Below are positions 44,469-54,180 of a stretch of 64,000 nt of DNA, one piece after another. The stretch is taken from contig NC_019943.1 in assembly GCF_000327485.1 (NCBI RefSeq), forward strand, positions 682,001 through 746,000. Reading direction: 5' to 3'. A model generated the notes under the pieces. That model was given only the letters and a program-made list of their open reading frames with translations. It was not told the DNA's origin and did no database searches. The DNA is from Methanoregula formicica SMSP (GTDB lineage Archaea; Halobacteriota; Methanomicrobia; Methanomicrobiales; Methanospirillaceae). The position numbers were made by a program, and so were the translations under genes. Positions within the stretch are counted from its first letter, which is position 1. The number at the start of each line of letters is the position of its first letter.

Positions 44469-44966
44469 GTGTTTATTTTGATAGATGACAGTGATTGGAC
44501 CTTGATCGGGCTGGAGTTTTTCCAGAATTGCCGATATAACCGGGCAATCACTGCTTGCAGAAAAGCGCTATTACAAGATCCGTTAAATGCTGTTGCCTGG
44601 CTCATTATTGGAGATTCACTCTATAAACTCAGCCGGTACACGGAGGCGATAAACGCCTACGACAATGTACTGCAAATCACCCCGAAAAATGAGAACGCCT
44701 GGTTCCATATTGCGAATGCATATTACCAGTTGGGGCAGCACAAAGTCGCCCTTGAGAATGTGAACAAAGCATTATCGATAAATCTCTTTTTTTCCCAGGC
44801 ATGGCTGACGAAAGGGAGGATTCTCCGGGATCTCGAATACTATGAGGAAGCAATCTGGTGCTATGACAGGGCTCTTGAAATCGACCCGACTATTAAAGGG
44901 GTCAAGAAACTTGATTGTATCCTCAGGCTGGGTTCTTATAAAAAAATCCAGATCTCCTCGAAGTAA
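44469..44966 (+). CDS. small TPR protein
   Basis: The 165-residue protein has about four tetratricopeptide repeats (RYNRAITACRKALLQDPLNA, YTEAINAYDNVLQITPKNEN, HKVALENVNKALSINLFF, YEEAIWCYDRALEIDPTIKG). No signal or membrane segment is seen, so it is probably a cytoplasmic adaptor. The start is GTG 44469 or TTG 44478; neither has a strong ribosome site. Base composition is lower in GC than the neighbours, which fits recent transfer or relaxed selection in this zone. Confidence 0.75.
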   Translation: MFILIDDSDWTLIGLEFFQNCRYNRAITACRKALLQDPLNAVAWLIIGDSLYKLSRYTEAINAYDNVLQITPKNENAWFHIANAYYQLGQHKVALENVNKALSINLFFSQAWLTKGRILRDLEYYEEAIWCYDRALEIDPTIKGVKKLDCILRLGSYKKIQISSK

Positions 44967-45093
44967 TCGTCCCGACCCGGTATAATATCCCCCACGGGTT
45001 CTTTCCTGATTATCCGGCCCGGCTTCAGGCATGAATGCGGCTGATGTTATTCCAGCGATTCCGGATGGGGGATTTCCCCGGGATGTCACATAA

Positions 45094-45243
45094 TCAGATA
45101 TGCTGTGCCGGAACTTCCTCCATCCGTTCCCGGCTTGGCCGGACGTTTTCTATCAGGCCCCGTTCGAGCAGGACGGAGGGGTTGCCGGTACTCATCCGGA
45201 AGATGGTTTTCAGTACCAGTTTCTGCTCACCGGTCAGTGTCAT
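45094..45243 (-). pseudogene. broken paralogue of winged-helix regulator
   Basis: The minus-strand frame reads MTLTGEQKLVLKTIFRMSTG, then NPSVLLERGLIENVRPSRER. This matches the gene at 43940-44215 but lacks about 25 residues in the middle. After RPSRER the frame is shifted: another frame continues SGTAYLIM where the intact gene has AGIAYCSH. An internal in-frame deletion plus a frameshift is the simplest reading. Confidence 0.7.
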
Positions 45244-45337
45244 CAACAACACTTATTTCCGGAGTATATTTGTGTTGGTACATATGATATTTCGGGATCT
45301 TCGGAATGATTACTAACGATTATCCTCGCATGGTCCG

Positions 45338-45472
45338 GTGAAAAACAGCGATCTGATGCGATCGTATGGCATTTACCAGCAGGCTGCCGGGAAAGAACTG
45401 ATCCGGATTGTTGAGAACAACGTCATCAGGATCGATGGAAAGGGACGTGCGACGCGGTACGTGATGGCCTAG
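45338..45472 (+). pseudogene. remnant of an ATP-binding/winged-helix protein C-terminus
   Basis: GTG 45338 opens a 44-codon frame ending RIVENNVIRIDGKGRATRYV-MA. This looks like the last winged-helix strands of large AlbA-type regulators (phrases like GKGRATRY). No upstream part is found, so it is probably a fragment. Confidence 0.4.
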
Positions 45473-45664
45473 GCAGGTTGTCGATTCCGGCGCACCACTC
45501 CGGCCGGTAATCCGGCTCGCTGGTGTGCACGGGTTCCTGGCGCAGCGGAATTCCCGGCAGACCCTTTTCCGAGAGTGCTGTTCCTGATATTCTCATTCTC
45601 CGCTTAACGGGATCGCGTTTCGTCATGACAGAGAACAGGTATTGCCTGCACGACCAAGGAATGA

Positions 45665-45745
45665 TCATGCAATATACGGTAGTGCTCGAACCGCAGGAAG
45701 AAGGCGGGTGAGTTTGTCGCCATCGGCATTCCTCGGCAGTTTCAT
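45665..45745 (-). pseudogene. truncated hicA toxin gene
   Basis: ATG 45745 overlaps the end of the shifted hicB frame as ATGA. The first 16 residues (MKLPRNADGDKLTRLL) match HicA toxins, but the frame ends after 26 codons and no frame continues the double-stranded RNA-binding fold. The RNase should be inactive. Confidence 0.65.
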
Positions 45746-45964
45746 ACTGCTATCAGTTCCTCTTTTACCATGTGGAGCCGGATCAAAGCGGGCCCGGTCC
45801 TTACCGGTGAAATGGCAGGAGACCGCATCGTGAACCATCTCTTTGAGTTCGTCAAAGGTATCTGTTTCCGTGAAGATGGAATGGTTCAACGACCGGGCTT
45901 CGTATCCGCCTTCCGGAGATTCTTCGACAATAAAAATAATCTCGGTGTTCTTATATTCCGCCAT
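45742..45964 (-). pseudogene. frameshifted hicB antitoxin gene
   Basis: ATG 45964 starts MAEYKNTEIIFIVEESPEGG and FTETDTFDELKEMVHDAVSC, the RNase-H-like HicB N-domain. After CHF the frame must shift to read IRLHMVKEELIAV and a stop at 45742. The length of 223 nt is not a multiple of three, which agrees with one inserted base or two deleted. Unshifted, it would give a 99-residue hybrid with a wrong tail. Confidence 0.7.
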
Positions 45965-45989
45965 GTCAATCACTCAGCAGATATAGTAT

Positions 45990-46360
45990 TGTCGTGGTCA
46001 TCAACTTTGTGAGGAAAATCCCCCGCCGACCCCCGCCAGGTCTCTCCCTTTCTCCTGCATCTTTCTCCACCGCCCGGTCCGCTTTCCCGGTTCGCCTGTG
46101 TCCCGTCTCCAGTTCCCGTGCGGCTGGCCTGCGCCAGGATTTGTGCTGCCGCCCGGCCGGATCTATGGAAAGGCGGGGCCCGGATCAGGCCGGTCCCGGT
46201 CAGGTGTCTGATATCTGGATCGATCCCAACCCTATGAAAAACATTTCCCTGCCGGCCATCCCCGGTGCAGTGTGGCGCGCCACCTTTGTCGGAAAGAAAT
46301 CCGGGTTTGATTATTCTCAAATTTCCAAAAAGGAATTATATTTACAATTTTTATGCAATC
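45990..46360. other. no supported gene between hicB remnant and surface-protein promoter
   Basis: Open frames on both strands here lack domains and look like random GC-rich frames. No tRNA or repeat family member was seen. Confidence 0.5.
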
Positions 46361-46368
46361 GAAAGATA

Positions 46369-46430
46369 TATCAGTTTATACGCGATCAATTAAAATTAGT
46401 TGATAATTTGCAAGAGTTTAATGCAAATTA
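46369..46430 (+). promoter_or_regulatory. promoter with TATA box and 9-bp inverted repeat
   Basis: A TATA-like gtttatac lies at about 46373-46380. An exact 9-bp inverted repeat (taatttgca at 46404-46412 and its complement at 46422-46430, 9 nt apart) lies near the expected transcription start, a good place for a repressor or activator site. Confidence 0.5.
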
Positions 46431-46436
46431 TTGACG

Positions 46437-46459
46437 CATGCAGGGCGGAGCCCTGCATG
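46437..46459 (+). promoter_or_regulatory. perfect 10-bp leader stem-loop next to ribosome site
   Basis: catgcagggc pairs exactly with gccctgcatg around a 3-nt loop. The stem ends at the GGAGG ribosome site (46459-46463) of the gene starting at 46471. Confidence 0.6.
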
Positions 46460-46470
46460 GAGGTTTTCGT

Positions 46471-47379
46471 ATGAGAAAAGAACAAACACACATGAACAGG
46501 ATGTGGTGGATGGCCTCGGCGGTCGTCCTCCTCTTTGTCGCGCTGGCGGTGGTGCCGGTGGCGGCGAGCAACGCGTGGTCGTCGAACAACGATACCTTCA
46601 TTATTCCCGCAAACGGGATTAGGACCCACGGGGATAATGATGGCAATGACCACGATTTCAGTTACAATGGTAACGGAAGCTATTATTTCTGGATGGTGAA
46701 CGGGACGCAGGGGATGAACGCGATCCACATTACCAACAGCTTCTCCAGTCCCTACGGCCAGCTCACGAATTCGACGGAAAAATCCCACTACTTCTACGTA
46801 TCGAGCACCGGTGGGCATACCGGCGATGATGCCGCCCTTCTCCTGATAGCGGTCAACAGCACCAACCAGACGGACCTGGCCCAGTTCGCGATCCAGATCG
46901 ATGCGAAAGGATACAACTGGGACCCTCTGGCGGGAGCAGTCGCACCGGACTGGTTTGATCCAGGTTATGATGATTTGTATTACAACTATTCAACAGTGAG
47001 CCGCTCGTTCAATGTTGACAATTACCTGGAGAACACCAATGGTGACGTTACCCAGAGATGGAAATTCGCACCTCTGGACAACTACCCGATCTATGGCGGC
47101 CAGGACATGGCAGCCGACAAGGACTTCAAATTGATTCTGGTTGATCTCAATGCGGGACTGGTATCGAACCGTTGGGCAAATTACCAGAACCTGAAGGACT
47201 ATGGTACGATCAATGTCTCGTACTCGATCACAAGCACCCCCAAGGATCCCATGAATGTGACCTTCAACACTTACGTATACAATTGGGACGCCCCGCAGGC
47301 AAAGGGCACTATCCACTGGCTCAATGCATTGAGCGGGACAGCACAGAGCGGATACCAGGTAATCCTCCCCGGGTCCTGA
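46471..47379 (+). CDS. exported single-domain surface protein
   Basis: The 302-residue protein has a signal peptide (about residues 8-33, MASAVVLLFVALAVVPVAAS) and one copy of the recurring beta domain in standard order: GMNAIHIT, HYFYVSSTGGHTGDDAALL, DNYPIYGGQDM, FKLILVDLNAG and a C-terminal HWLNALSG. It has no PKD domain and no C-terminal anchor, so it may be secreted or held by other surface proteins. ATG 46471 has GGAGG 7 nt upstream. It lies directly before the giant surface protein. Confidence 0.87.
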   Translation: MRKEQTHMNRMWWMASAVVLLFVALAVVPVAASNAWSSNNDTFIIPANGIRTHGDNDGNDHDFSYNGNGSYYFWMVNGTQGMNAIHITNSFSSPYGQLTNSTEKSHYFYVSSTGGHTGDDAALLLIAVNSTNQTDLAQFAIQIDAKGYNWDPLAGAVAPDWFDPGYDDLYYNYSTVSRSFNVDNYLENTNGDVTQRWKFAPLDNYPIYGGQDMAADKDFKLILVDLNAGLVSNRWANYQNLKDYGTINVSYSITSTPKDPMNVTFNTYVYNWDAPQAKGTIHWLNALSGTAQSGYQVILPGS

Positions 47380-47408
47380 TCTGGCAACCTGGAACAAATC
47401 CCGGAACA

Positions 47409-47442
47409 ATGCCGGTTCACCGGCATGCAATCTCCTTTTTTT
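47409..47442 (+). terminator. hairpin and T-run after surface-protein gene
   Basis: A 7-bp stem atgccgg-ttca-ccggcat (47409-47426) is followed by an uninterrupted T-run near 47434-47442. Confidence 0.6.
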
Positions 47443-47489
47443 CGCGAACCCGTTCCTATGGGATTTACCCTGCCAGGCCCGGATCAAGC

Positions 47490-47730
47490 GGAGATTATTA
47501 ACTGAAAAATTCCTATTAACATAATTCATTTAATAATTATAAAAAATAAAGTGAAAACATTTTACATGTGGTGAGGCCAATATATGCCTGATGTACTTCA
47601 GGACCCCACCCCCGGCACAGTTCCTCGTCCGGCATATGTCGGGGCCGATTTTCCCGATGCAATCCCCGGTTGTCCTTGGAAACCGGCCGCGTTGCGATGA
47701 ACCGTCTGGCAATCCGCTTGGAGGAGTTTC
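47490..47730 (+). promoter_or_regulatory. AT-rich promoter and leader of giant surface-protein gene
   Basis: A very AT-rich block (about 47500-47565, with several TATA-like words) and GGAGG at about 47720-47724, 6 nt before ATG 47731, frame a leader of roughly 130-180 nt. No gene is seen in it. Confidence 0.45.
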
Positions 47731-50700
47731 ATGATCCCGCGGCTCTTCCGGGTAGCGGCGCTCCTGCTCTGTCTTGTATTCATGATGGTTCCTGCCATGG
47801 CGGATGGCGGGCTTGCCAACAGCCCGTGGCCGAAGTACGGATACGATCTCAACAACACCGGCCGGTCCCCGTTCATCGGTTCGCAGGACGCTACGGTAAA
47901 ATGGATCTATCCAGCACCCGGTAACTTCACGTATAGTAGCCCGGTCATTGGGCCGGATGGTACTATCTATATCCCGAATTATGGCGACAAGAATCTCTAT
48001 GCCATCAACCCTGACGGGTCCGTCAAGTGGACATACTATAGCGGAGGGAATCTTTATTATTCACCTGCAATAGGGTCCGATGGCACGATATACTTCGGGG
48101 ACTACACGAACTATAATTTAACCGCGCTGAACCCAGACGGGACACGGAAATGGAACTTCACAACTGGGGGATCAGTCCAGGCCTCACCGGCAATTGGCCC
48201 CGACGGTACAATTTATGTGCCAGGTTATAGCAGCAACAAGCTCTATGCGCTAAACCCGGACGGGACCGAGAAATGGAACTTCACAACCGGGGGAGGTATG
48301 CGGGGAGGTTCACCGGCAATCGGCCCTGACGGTACGATTTATATCGGAACCTATGCTGACAAGAAACTCTGGGCGGTGAACCCAGACGGGACCGAGAAAT
48401 GGACCTTCACAACCGGGGGATCTGTTTATAACCAGCCAGCAATCGGTGCTGATGGCACGATTTATGTAACGTCATATACGGACAAGAAGCTCTGGGCGGT
48501 GAACCCGGATGGGACCGAGAAATGGAATTTCACGACCGGATATTCGATAGCTGCCGGACCCGCCGTCGGCTCGGATGGGACGATCTATATCGGATCACGT
48601 TATGCGAATGGGAAGTTTTTTGCGCTGAACTCTGATGGAACCCAGAAATGGAACTTTACTACATCTGCAATGATACCGGAAGCCCCCGCAATCGGCGCTG
48701 ATGGCACGATTTATTTCGGGACCTATTCGACAGCTTCAGGTAAAACGAGGAATTTTTATGCGCTGAACCCTGACGCGACCCAGAAATGGATCTTCACACT
48801 TGGGACAGGATTAGCTCAAGATATACAAGGTTCCCCCGCGATCGGGTCGGACGGAACCGTGTACGTCGCAACGAAGGAGGGGAAACTATACGCCTTCAAC
48901 GGCGTGGTCGATTACACCGCAGACCAGACCGCCGGAAAAGAGACGCTTGCCGTCCAGTTCACCGGCACCTCGACCGTGAGCCCCTCGTCCTGGTCCTGGG
49001 ACTTCGGGGACGGCGGCACCTCAACGCTCCAGAGCCCGTCCCACACTTACACATCCCCCGGGTCCTACACGGTCAACCTTTCCATCGTCAACCAGACGTA
49101 CGGGACGACAAACTACCTCCGCAGGACGGGTTATATCAAGGTCTATTCGGCGCCGACAGCCGCCTTTACCACAAACGTCACCGGGGGGTTCTATAACCTG
49201 CCGGTCAGCTTCACCGACCAGTCTACCAATATCCCGACTGCGTGGAACTGGTCCTTTGGCGACGGCAGCTACGCTTCAAGCCAGAATGCAACCCATACGT
49301 ATACGGCACCGGGAAACTTCACGGTCAACCTCACGGTGACCAATCCCGCGGGCAGCAACACCACCAGCAAAAAGGCATATATCGCGGTCTCTGCTCCAAC
49401 CATCCCCGTGGCATCCTTCACCGCCAACCAGACCGGCGGCATCCCCGGCCTGGCCGTCCAGTTCACCGACTCGTCCACGCTGAACCCGACCGCGTGGAAC
49501 TGGTCCTTTGGCGACGCGACGTACAGCGAGCTCCGGAACCCGGTCCACACGTATTCGTCAGCCGGGTCCTACGATGTGAGCCTGAACGCGTCCAACTCAT
49601 ACGGATCCAATATCCTCACGAAGACCGGCTATATCACGATCGATGCCCCGGCCGCGCCCGTGGCAAACCTCACGGTCTCCCACCGCGTCGGCCTTGCGCC
49701 CCTGGCCGTCCAGTTCAACGATACCTCGGCGCACTACCCGACATCGTGGAGCTGGAACTTCGGGGACAGCAGCAGTACGTCGGCGCTGAAGAACCCGTCG
49801 CATACCTACACTTCGGCAGGGAACTACACGGTCACGCTCACGGCAACCAACGCCCAGGGGACCAGCACCAACACCAGCACGTATCCCGTCACGGTCCTTG
49901 CGGCGGAGGCCCCGCTCTCCAACTTCCACTTCATCAACATCTACACAGCCAACGACGAGGGTGTCAGGTTCGATGTACCGAACGGCGTGTTTAACTCCGG
50001 CGGCGCCTATACCTACGTCCCGAACACCTACTGGGTCATGTTCCGGAACGCCGGCGGCGGGACGAACCCGATGCGCATCTCCGCGCTGAGTTCGAGCTGG
50101 AACGCTGCCGATCGCACCACCACGTCCAGCCAGTCCGGCCACTTCTGGATCTCGCAGAGCGGCGGGCAGCAGACCATGCACAACGGCATCCTGATGATCG
50201 CCGTCAACGGCACCATCCCGGACGATTTTAAGGTCCATATCAAATCGACCGGCGAGATATTTGACGTCGGTTCACCGGACATAACGAACATCTGGCAGTT
50301 CGCCGCCCCGGGCGAGACCCAGCGCGTTACCGGGGTTGACCAGACCTTTGACAAGAACGACTTCATCTACGGCACGCAGAGCTGGAAGCCTGACAGCACC
50401 GCGGACCGGCCGATCTTTTACGGTGAGGACCAGACCGACCCGATCAACCAGTTCCATATCATGTTCGTCGACCTCCGGGCCGGCACGTGCCAGAACACGA
50501 GCCTGCCTGACAACGGCCAGCTCCGGGTAGACTACAGCTTCACCAACCTCTCCGGCCGGGCGGTGTTCAATGCCTATGGCTGGTACATGCGGTCCAACCA
50601 CGGCACCGGCGTCATCATGACGAGCAACAATGATGCCTGCGGGTATACCGTGGACCCGGTCACCAGCCCCCCGGCCGCGGATTTTGCGGCAAATTCAACA

Positions 50701-53700
50701 TCTGCACCGGTCGGTTCCGCAGTCCAGTTCACCGACAAGTCGACGAATGCCCCGACAAGCTGGTCCTGGGACTTCGGTGACGGCGGGGTATCCTCTCTCC
50801 AGAATCCCGCGCACACTTACACGACAGCTGGCACCTATACAGTAAAACTCACGGCAACAAACGGTGTAGGGCCGGATACTGTGTCGAAATTGTCCTATAT
50901 TGCGATAACCCAGCCGCTCCCGACCTACAACGACATCTATGTCGCTGTTGCAAATACTGCAGGACCGAAGTACAATTCCTTCAGCAACAACACCTACCAC
51001 ATCCTATTCCAGGGTGCAGGCCAGGGACTGAACGCCCTGCACATCTCCACAGACCCGACAGCGAATTACGGGCAGGTGACCATATCCGAGAACCAGAGCG
51101 GGACGTTCTATGCCACAGATTCCGGCGGAAAGGGATATGAGGACGAGATCATCCTGATGGTCGCGGTCAACGGAACCCTTCCGGACGATTTCCGGATGAC
51201 GATCAATTCCGACGGGTATACTTGGACCCCGAATACCGCAAGCAACACCGCTCCCACCGCCGACAGCATTGTCTACCAGTCCTCGGCACTCAGCCAGACG
51301 TTCTCGGGCAGCGACTTCCGGTACGGCCCCCAGATCTGGAAACCCACGGCGGACGGCCTGAATTATCCCATCTATTCGGGACAGGACATGAGCAACACCG
51401 CAAATACCTTCCAGCTGATGTTCGTTGACCTGAACTCCGGGGTGCTCCATCCGGATTCGAGTCTCATGAATAACGGTGCGGTAAGGATCAACTACTCATT
51501 CCAGAACCTGACCTCCTTTGCGGCATTCAGCGTCTATGGGTACTGCAAGAACTCTAATGCCGGTGCTGATATGATCGGCTGGACCAACGCACTCACTTCC
51601 GATAAGACAATGAGCGGGTACTCGGTTGTCGGGACCGGAGGATCAGTCGGACCGGTAGCAGGTTTCACGGCGAACACAACCGTCGCGGCCATCCTTGCAC
51701 CAATCCAATTCACGGACACGTCGACCGGCGTCCCGACCTCGTGGTCCTGGGACTTTGGCGACAGCAGCACATCAGCTGAACAGAACCCGGTCCATGCCTA
51801 CAGCAGCGCCGGTACCTACACGGTCAAACTGACCGCAACCAACGACAAGGGATCCAACACCGTTACCCGGTCGAATTACATCACAGTGTCGGAATCCGCC
51901 GGAACATCGGTCGCCTCGTTCACCGCATCGGTTGTCAACGGTGTCGCCCCGCTGACCGTGACTTTCACAGACACATCGACCAACACTCCGACCGGCTGGA
52001 CGTGGGACTTCGGCGATGGCGGGGCATCGTCCTACCAGAACCCGACGCACACCTATGGTACAGCCGGGACTTACACAGTGAAACTCTCCGCAACCAACAG
52101 CAAGGGGAGCACTACGCACTCGGCGTCAAGCCTCATCTACGTGGCCAACGAGACCGGAGCCCTGCCCGACTACCACAATGTCTATATCCGGACAGCAAAC
52201 CACGATGGCATACAGTGGGATACTACGAATAACGGGACCTATTACGTACCTTCAGCCTCGAAAGGCAGCGGCCTCGCGTCTCTCCATATCTCAACGGATG
52301 CCTCTGACAACACCGGGAAGATAACAGAAACGGTCAGCCAGGACGGGACGTTCTATGCCATAAGTTCCGATTACCAAGACGACGTCATCCTGCTGGTTGC
52401 CGTTAATGGCACGGTCCCGGATAATTTTGCGGTCAGGATCAGGACGAGCGGATACACGTGGACACCCGTTTCCGGCTCTGCGCCGGTATCCGGCACGTAC
52501 CAGTCCGCGGCTCTCGACCAGACATTTACCAAGAAGGACCTCTTCTACGGCCCGCAGAACTGGAAACCCACGCAGGGCGATGTCGACTACCCGCTCATCC
52601 ATGGTGAGGACATGAACAGTACGGCATACATGTACCAGCTCATGTTCATCGATACCCGGGTCGGGGCCGTCAAGAACACCAGCTTCGTCAATAACGGTGC
52701 GGTGAAGATCCAGTACACCTTCACAAACCTTCCTGACACAGCAAGTTTCGGCGTCTATGGCTGGAAGACCGCCAAGGGCATGGGCTTCACCAATGAGATC
52801 AACAGCAGCGGATATATCGTGGTCTCCCCGTCTATCGGCCTCCCCGCGGTCGCGGACTTCGCCGCCAACCAGACCGAAGGCATCGCGCCATTCAACCCGA
52901 GGTTCAAGGACACCTCGCTCAACACGCCGACCGGCTGGGCATGGGACTTTGACAATGACGGAGTCATCGACAATACCAAACAGATCCCGGACTACACCTA
53001 CACGGCAGCCGGCACCTATTCGGTCAAGCTCACCGCAACCAACAGCAAGGGCTCCGATACAAAGACCCGGTCCGGCTACATCATCGTTACGGCCCCGAAA
53101 GAGACGACGAATGCCTTCACCCTCACCGGCGTCAACGCTACAACAACCGGCTCCGCCCAGACCATCGCGGTCAACGCCAGCAACTCGACCACCAGCAGCA
53201 ATATCATAACCGTGACCAATGTCAGCAGCACCTGGGACCACCTCAATGTCGCTCTTGCTGCCGCTCCGGCAGATGACGGACTGGGCAACCTGACCGGCAC
53301 CGTGCAGAGCGTCGAGGCCGTTGCCGCGAATGTCACCGTCCCGATCGAGTCGCTCGGCAACCCGAACGTCACGCTCTCCCTGACGATGTCACAGGTCCCC
53401 AACAGCACGGCCGCCATCACCAGCACCATCTCGTCCGATCCCGACGCATCGGTCTGGAGCTCGTTCACGCTGGCGGCCTCCTCGCAGAATAAGGAGATCG
53501 TGGCAACCGCGTACACGGTCAACTTCACCAAGACCGATATCGCCAATTCCGGCACCGGCGGCATCATCCAGAGTGCCAACATCACGATGGCGGTCAACCA
53601 CACCTGGGTCGAGGACAACGGCGGCAAATCCCGCATCGTGGTCATGCACCGGTCGGATGCCGGGAAAGTCACGTTCCTGACAACCGAATGGACCGGCCTC

Positions 53701-54180
53701 TGCGCTGCGGACGGCAACGACTACTTTGTTGCGGTCTCACCCGAGGGGCTCTCGACATTCGTCCTGACCGCATACGCACCGGTGACGACAACGACCAGCA
53801 GCTCCTCGTCGTCCTGGTCGTATTATGGCGGGAGCGACAGTTATACTTATTACCCGCCCACCACAGCAATTCCCGCCGTCACGGCAACGGGGACCGCGAC
53901 CGCCACGCCGACCGCAACCCCGGTCCAAACCGAACCCACGAAACCGAAGGTGAGGATAACCCCGTGGCCGACCGGAGAGGTGCAGCCCGCACCGCAGGAG
54001 GAATCCATCATGCCAGCCGTCAGCAACGCAACCGGGCCGGGAATGAAAACACTCTGGAAGAACCCGCTCTTCCTTGCCGCAGAGATCATCGCCGCAATTG
54101 CCATCCTTACCGTGGCAACCGCCGGCTATCTGAAGAAGAGGCGGCGTGACCGCGACCCGCTCCGGTGGGATGAAAAATGA
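47731..54180 (+). CDS. giant modular surface protein: PQQ propeller, PKD and repeat domains
   Basis: The 2149-residue protein has these parts in order. Signal peptide (1-25). Beta-propeller of about eight PQQ/BamB-like repeats (about 30-390, pattern SPAIGPDGTIY...LYALNPDGTEKW). Four PKD domains (about 392-725). Recurring domain copy 1 (about 730-978). PKD 5. Copy 2 (about 1066-1304). PKD 6 and 7 (about 1306-1475). Copy 3 (about 1480-1703). PKD 8 (about 1705-1790). PGF-pre-PGF-like module (about 1792-2013). Ser/Thr linker, a transmembrane helix (about 2110-2130), and a basic tail KKRRRDRDPLRWDEK. It is probably anchored and reaches across the S-layer; adhesion or envelope function is inferred. 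It overlaps the next gene by ATGA. Confidence 0.93.
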   Translation: MIPRLFRVAALLLCLVFMMVPAMADGGLANSPWPKYGYDLNNTGRSPFIGSQDATVKWIYPAPGNFTYSSPVIGPDGTIYIPNYGDKNLYAINPDGSVKWTYYSGGNLYYSPAIGSDGTIYFGDYTNYNLTALNPDGTRKWNFTTGGSVQASPAIGPDGTIYVPGYSSNKLYALNPDGTEKWNFTTGGGMRGGSPAIGPDGTIYIGTYADKKLWAVNPDGTEKWTFTTGGSVYNQPAIGADGTIYVTSYTDKKLWAVNPDGTEKWNFTTGYSIAAGPAVGSDGTIYIGSRYANGKFFALNSDGTQKWNFTTSAMIPEAPAIGADGTIYFGTYSTASGKTRNFYALNPDATQKWIFTLGTGLAQDIQGSPAIGSDGTVYVATKEGKLYAFNGVVDYTADQTAGKETLAVQFTGTSTVSPSSWSWDFGDGGTSTLQSPSHTYTSPGSYTVNLSIVNQTYGTTNYLRRTGYIKVYSAPTAAFTTNVTGGFYNLPVSFTDQSTNIPTAWNWSFGDGSYASSQNATHTYTAPGNFTVNLTVTNPAGSNTTSKKAYIAVSAPTIPVASFTANQTGGIPGLAVQFTDSSTLNPTAWNWSFGDATYSELRNPVHTYSSAGSYDVSLNASNSYGSNILTKTGYITIDAPAAPVANLTVSHRVGLAPLAVQFNDTSAHYPTSWSWNFGDSSSTSALKNPSHTYTSAGNYTVTLTATNAQGTSTNTSTYPVTVLAAEAPLSNFHFINIYTANDEGVRFDVPNGVFNSGGAYTYVPNTYWVMFRNAGGGTNPMRISALSSSWNAADRTTTSSQSGHFWISQSGGQQTMHNGILMIAVNGTIPDDFKVHIKSTGEIFDVGSPDITNIWQFAAPGETQRVTGVDQTFDKNDFIYGTQSWKPDSTADRPIFYGEDQTDPINQFHIMFVDLRAGTCQNTSLPDNGQLRVDYSFTNLSGRAVFNAYGWYMRSNHGTGVIMTSNNDACGYTVDPVTSPPAADFAANSTSAPVGSAVQFTDKSTNAPTSWSWDFGDGGVSSLQNPAHTYTTAGTYTVKLTATNGVGPDTVSKLSYIAITQPLPTYNDIYVAVANTAGPKYNSFSNNTYHILFQGAGQGLNALHISTDPTANYGQVTISENQSGTFYATDSGGKGYEDEIILMVAVNGTLPDDFRMTINSDGYTWTPNTASNTAPTADSIVYQSSALSQTFSGSDFRYGPQIWKPTADGLNYPIYSGQDMSNTANTFQLMFVDLNSGVLHPDSSLMNNGAVRINYSFQNLTSFAAFSVYGYCKNSNAGADMIGWTNALTSDKTMSGYSVVGTGGSVGPVAGFTANTTVAAILAPIQFTDTSTGVPTSWSWDFGDSSTSAEQNPVHAYSSAGTYTVKLTATNDKGSNTVTRSNYITVSESAGTSVASFTASVVNGVAPLTVTFTDTSTNTPTGWTWDFGDGGASSYQNPTHTYGTAGTYTVKLSATNSKGSTTHSASSLIYVANETGALPDYHNVYIRTANHDGIQWDTTNNGTYYVPSASKGSGLASLHISTDASDNTGKITETVSQDGTFYAISSDYQDDVILLVAVNGTVPDNFAVRIRTSGYTWTPVSGSAPVSGTYQSAALDQTFTKKDLFYGPQNWKPTQGDVDYPLIHGEDMNSTAYMYQLMFIDTRVGAVKNTSFVNNGAVKIQYTFTNLPDTASFGVYGWKTAKGMGFTNEINSSGYIVVSPSIGLPAVADFAANQTEGIAPFNPRFKDTSLNTPTGWAWDFDNDGVIDNTKQIPDYTYTAAGTYSVKLTATNSKGSDTKTRSGYIIVTAPKETTNAFTLTGVNATTTGSAQTIAVNASNSTTSSNIITVTNVSSTWDHLNVALAAAPADDGLGNLTGTVQSVEAVAANVTVPIESLGNPNVTLSLTMSQVPNSTAAITSTISSDPDASVWSSFTLAASSQNKEIVATAYTVNFTKTDIANSGTGGIIQSANITMAVNHTWVEDNGGKSRIVVMHRSDAGKVTFLTTEWTGLCAADGNDYFVAVSPEGLSTFVLTAYAPVTTTTSSSSSSWSYYGGSDSYTYYPPTTAIPAVTATGTATATPTATPVQTEPTKPKVRITPWPTGEVQPAPQEESIMPAVSNATGPGMKTLWKNPLFLAAEIIAAIAILTVATAGYLKKRRRDRDPLRWDEK

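Noticed and set aside
45994-46434. 146-codon plus-strand frame before the surface-protein promoter
   Set aside because: Composition changes abruptly along it, it runs through the AT-rich promoter, and it has no recognisable domain.
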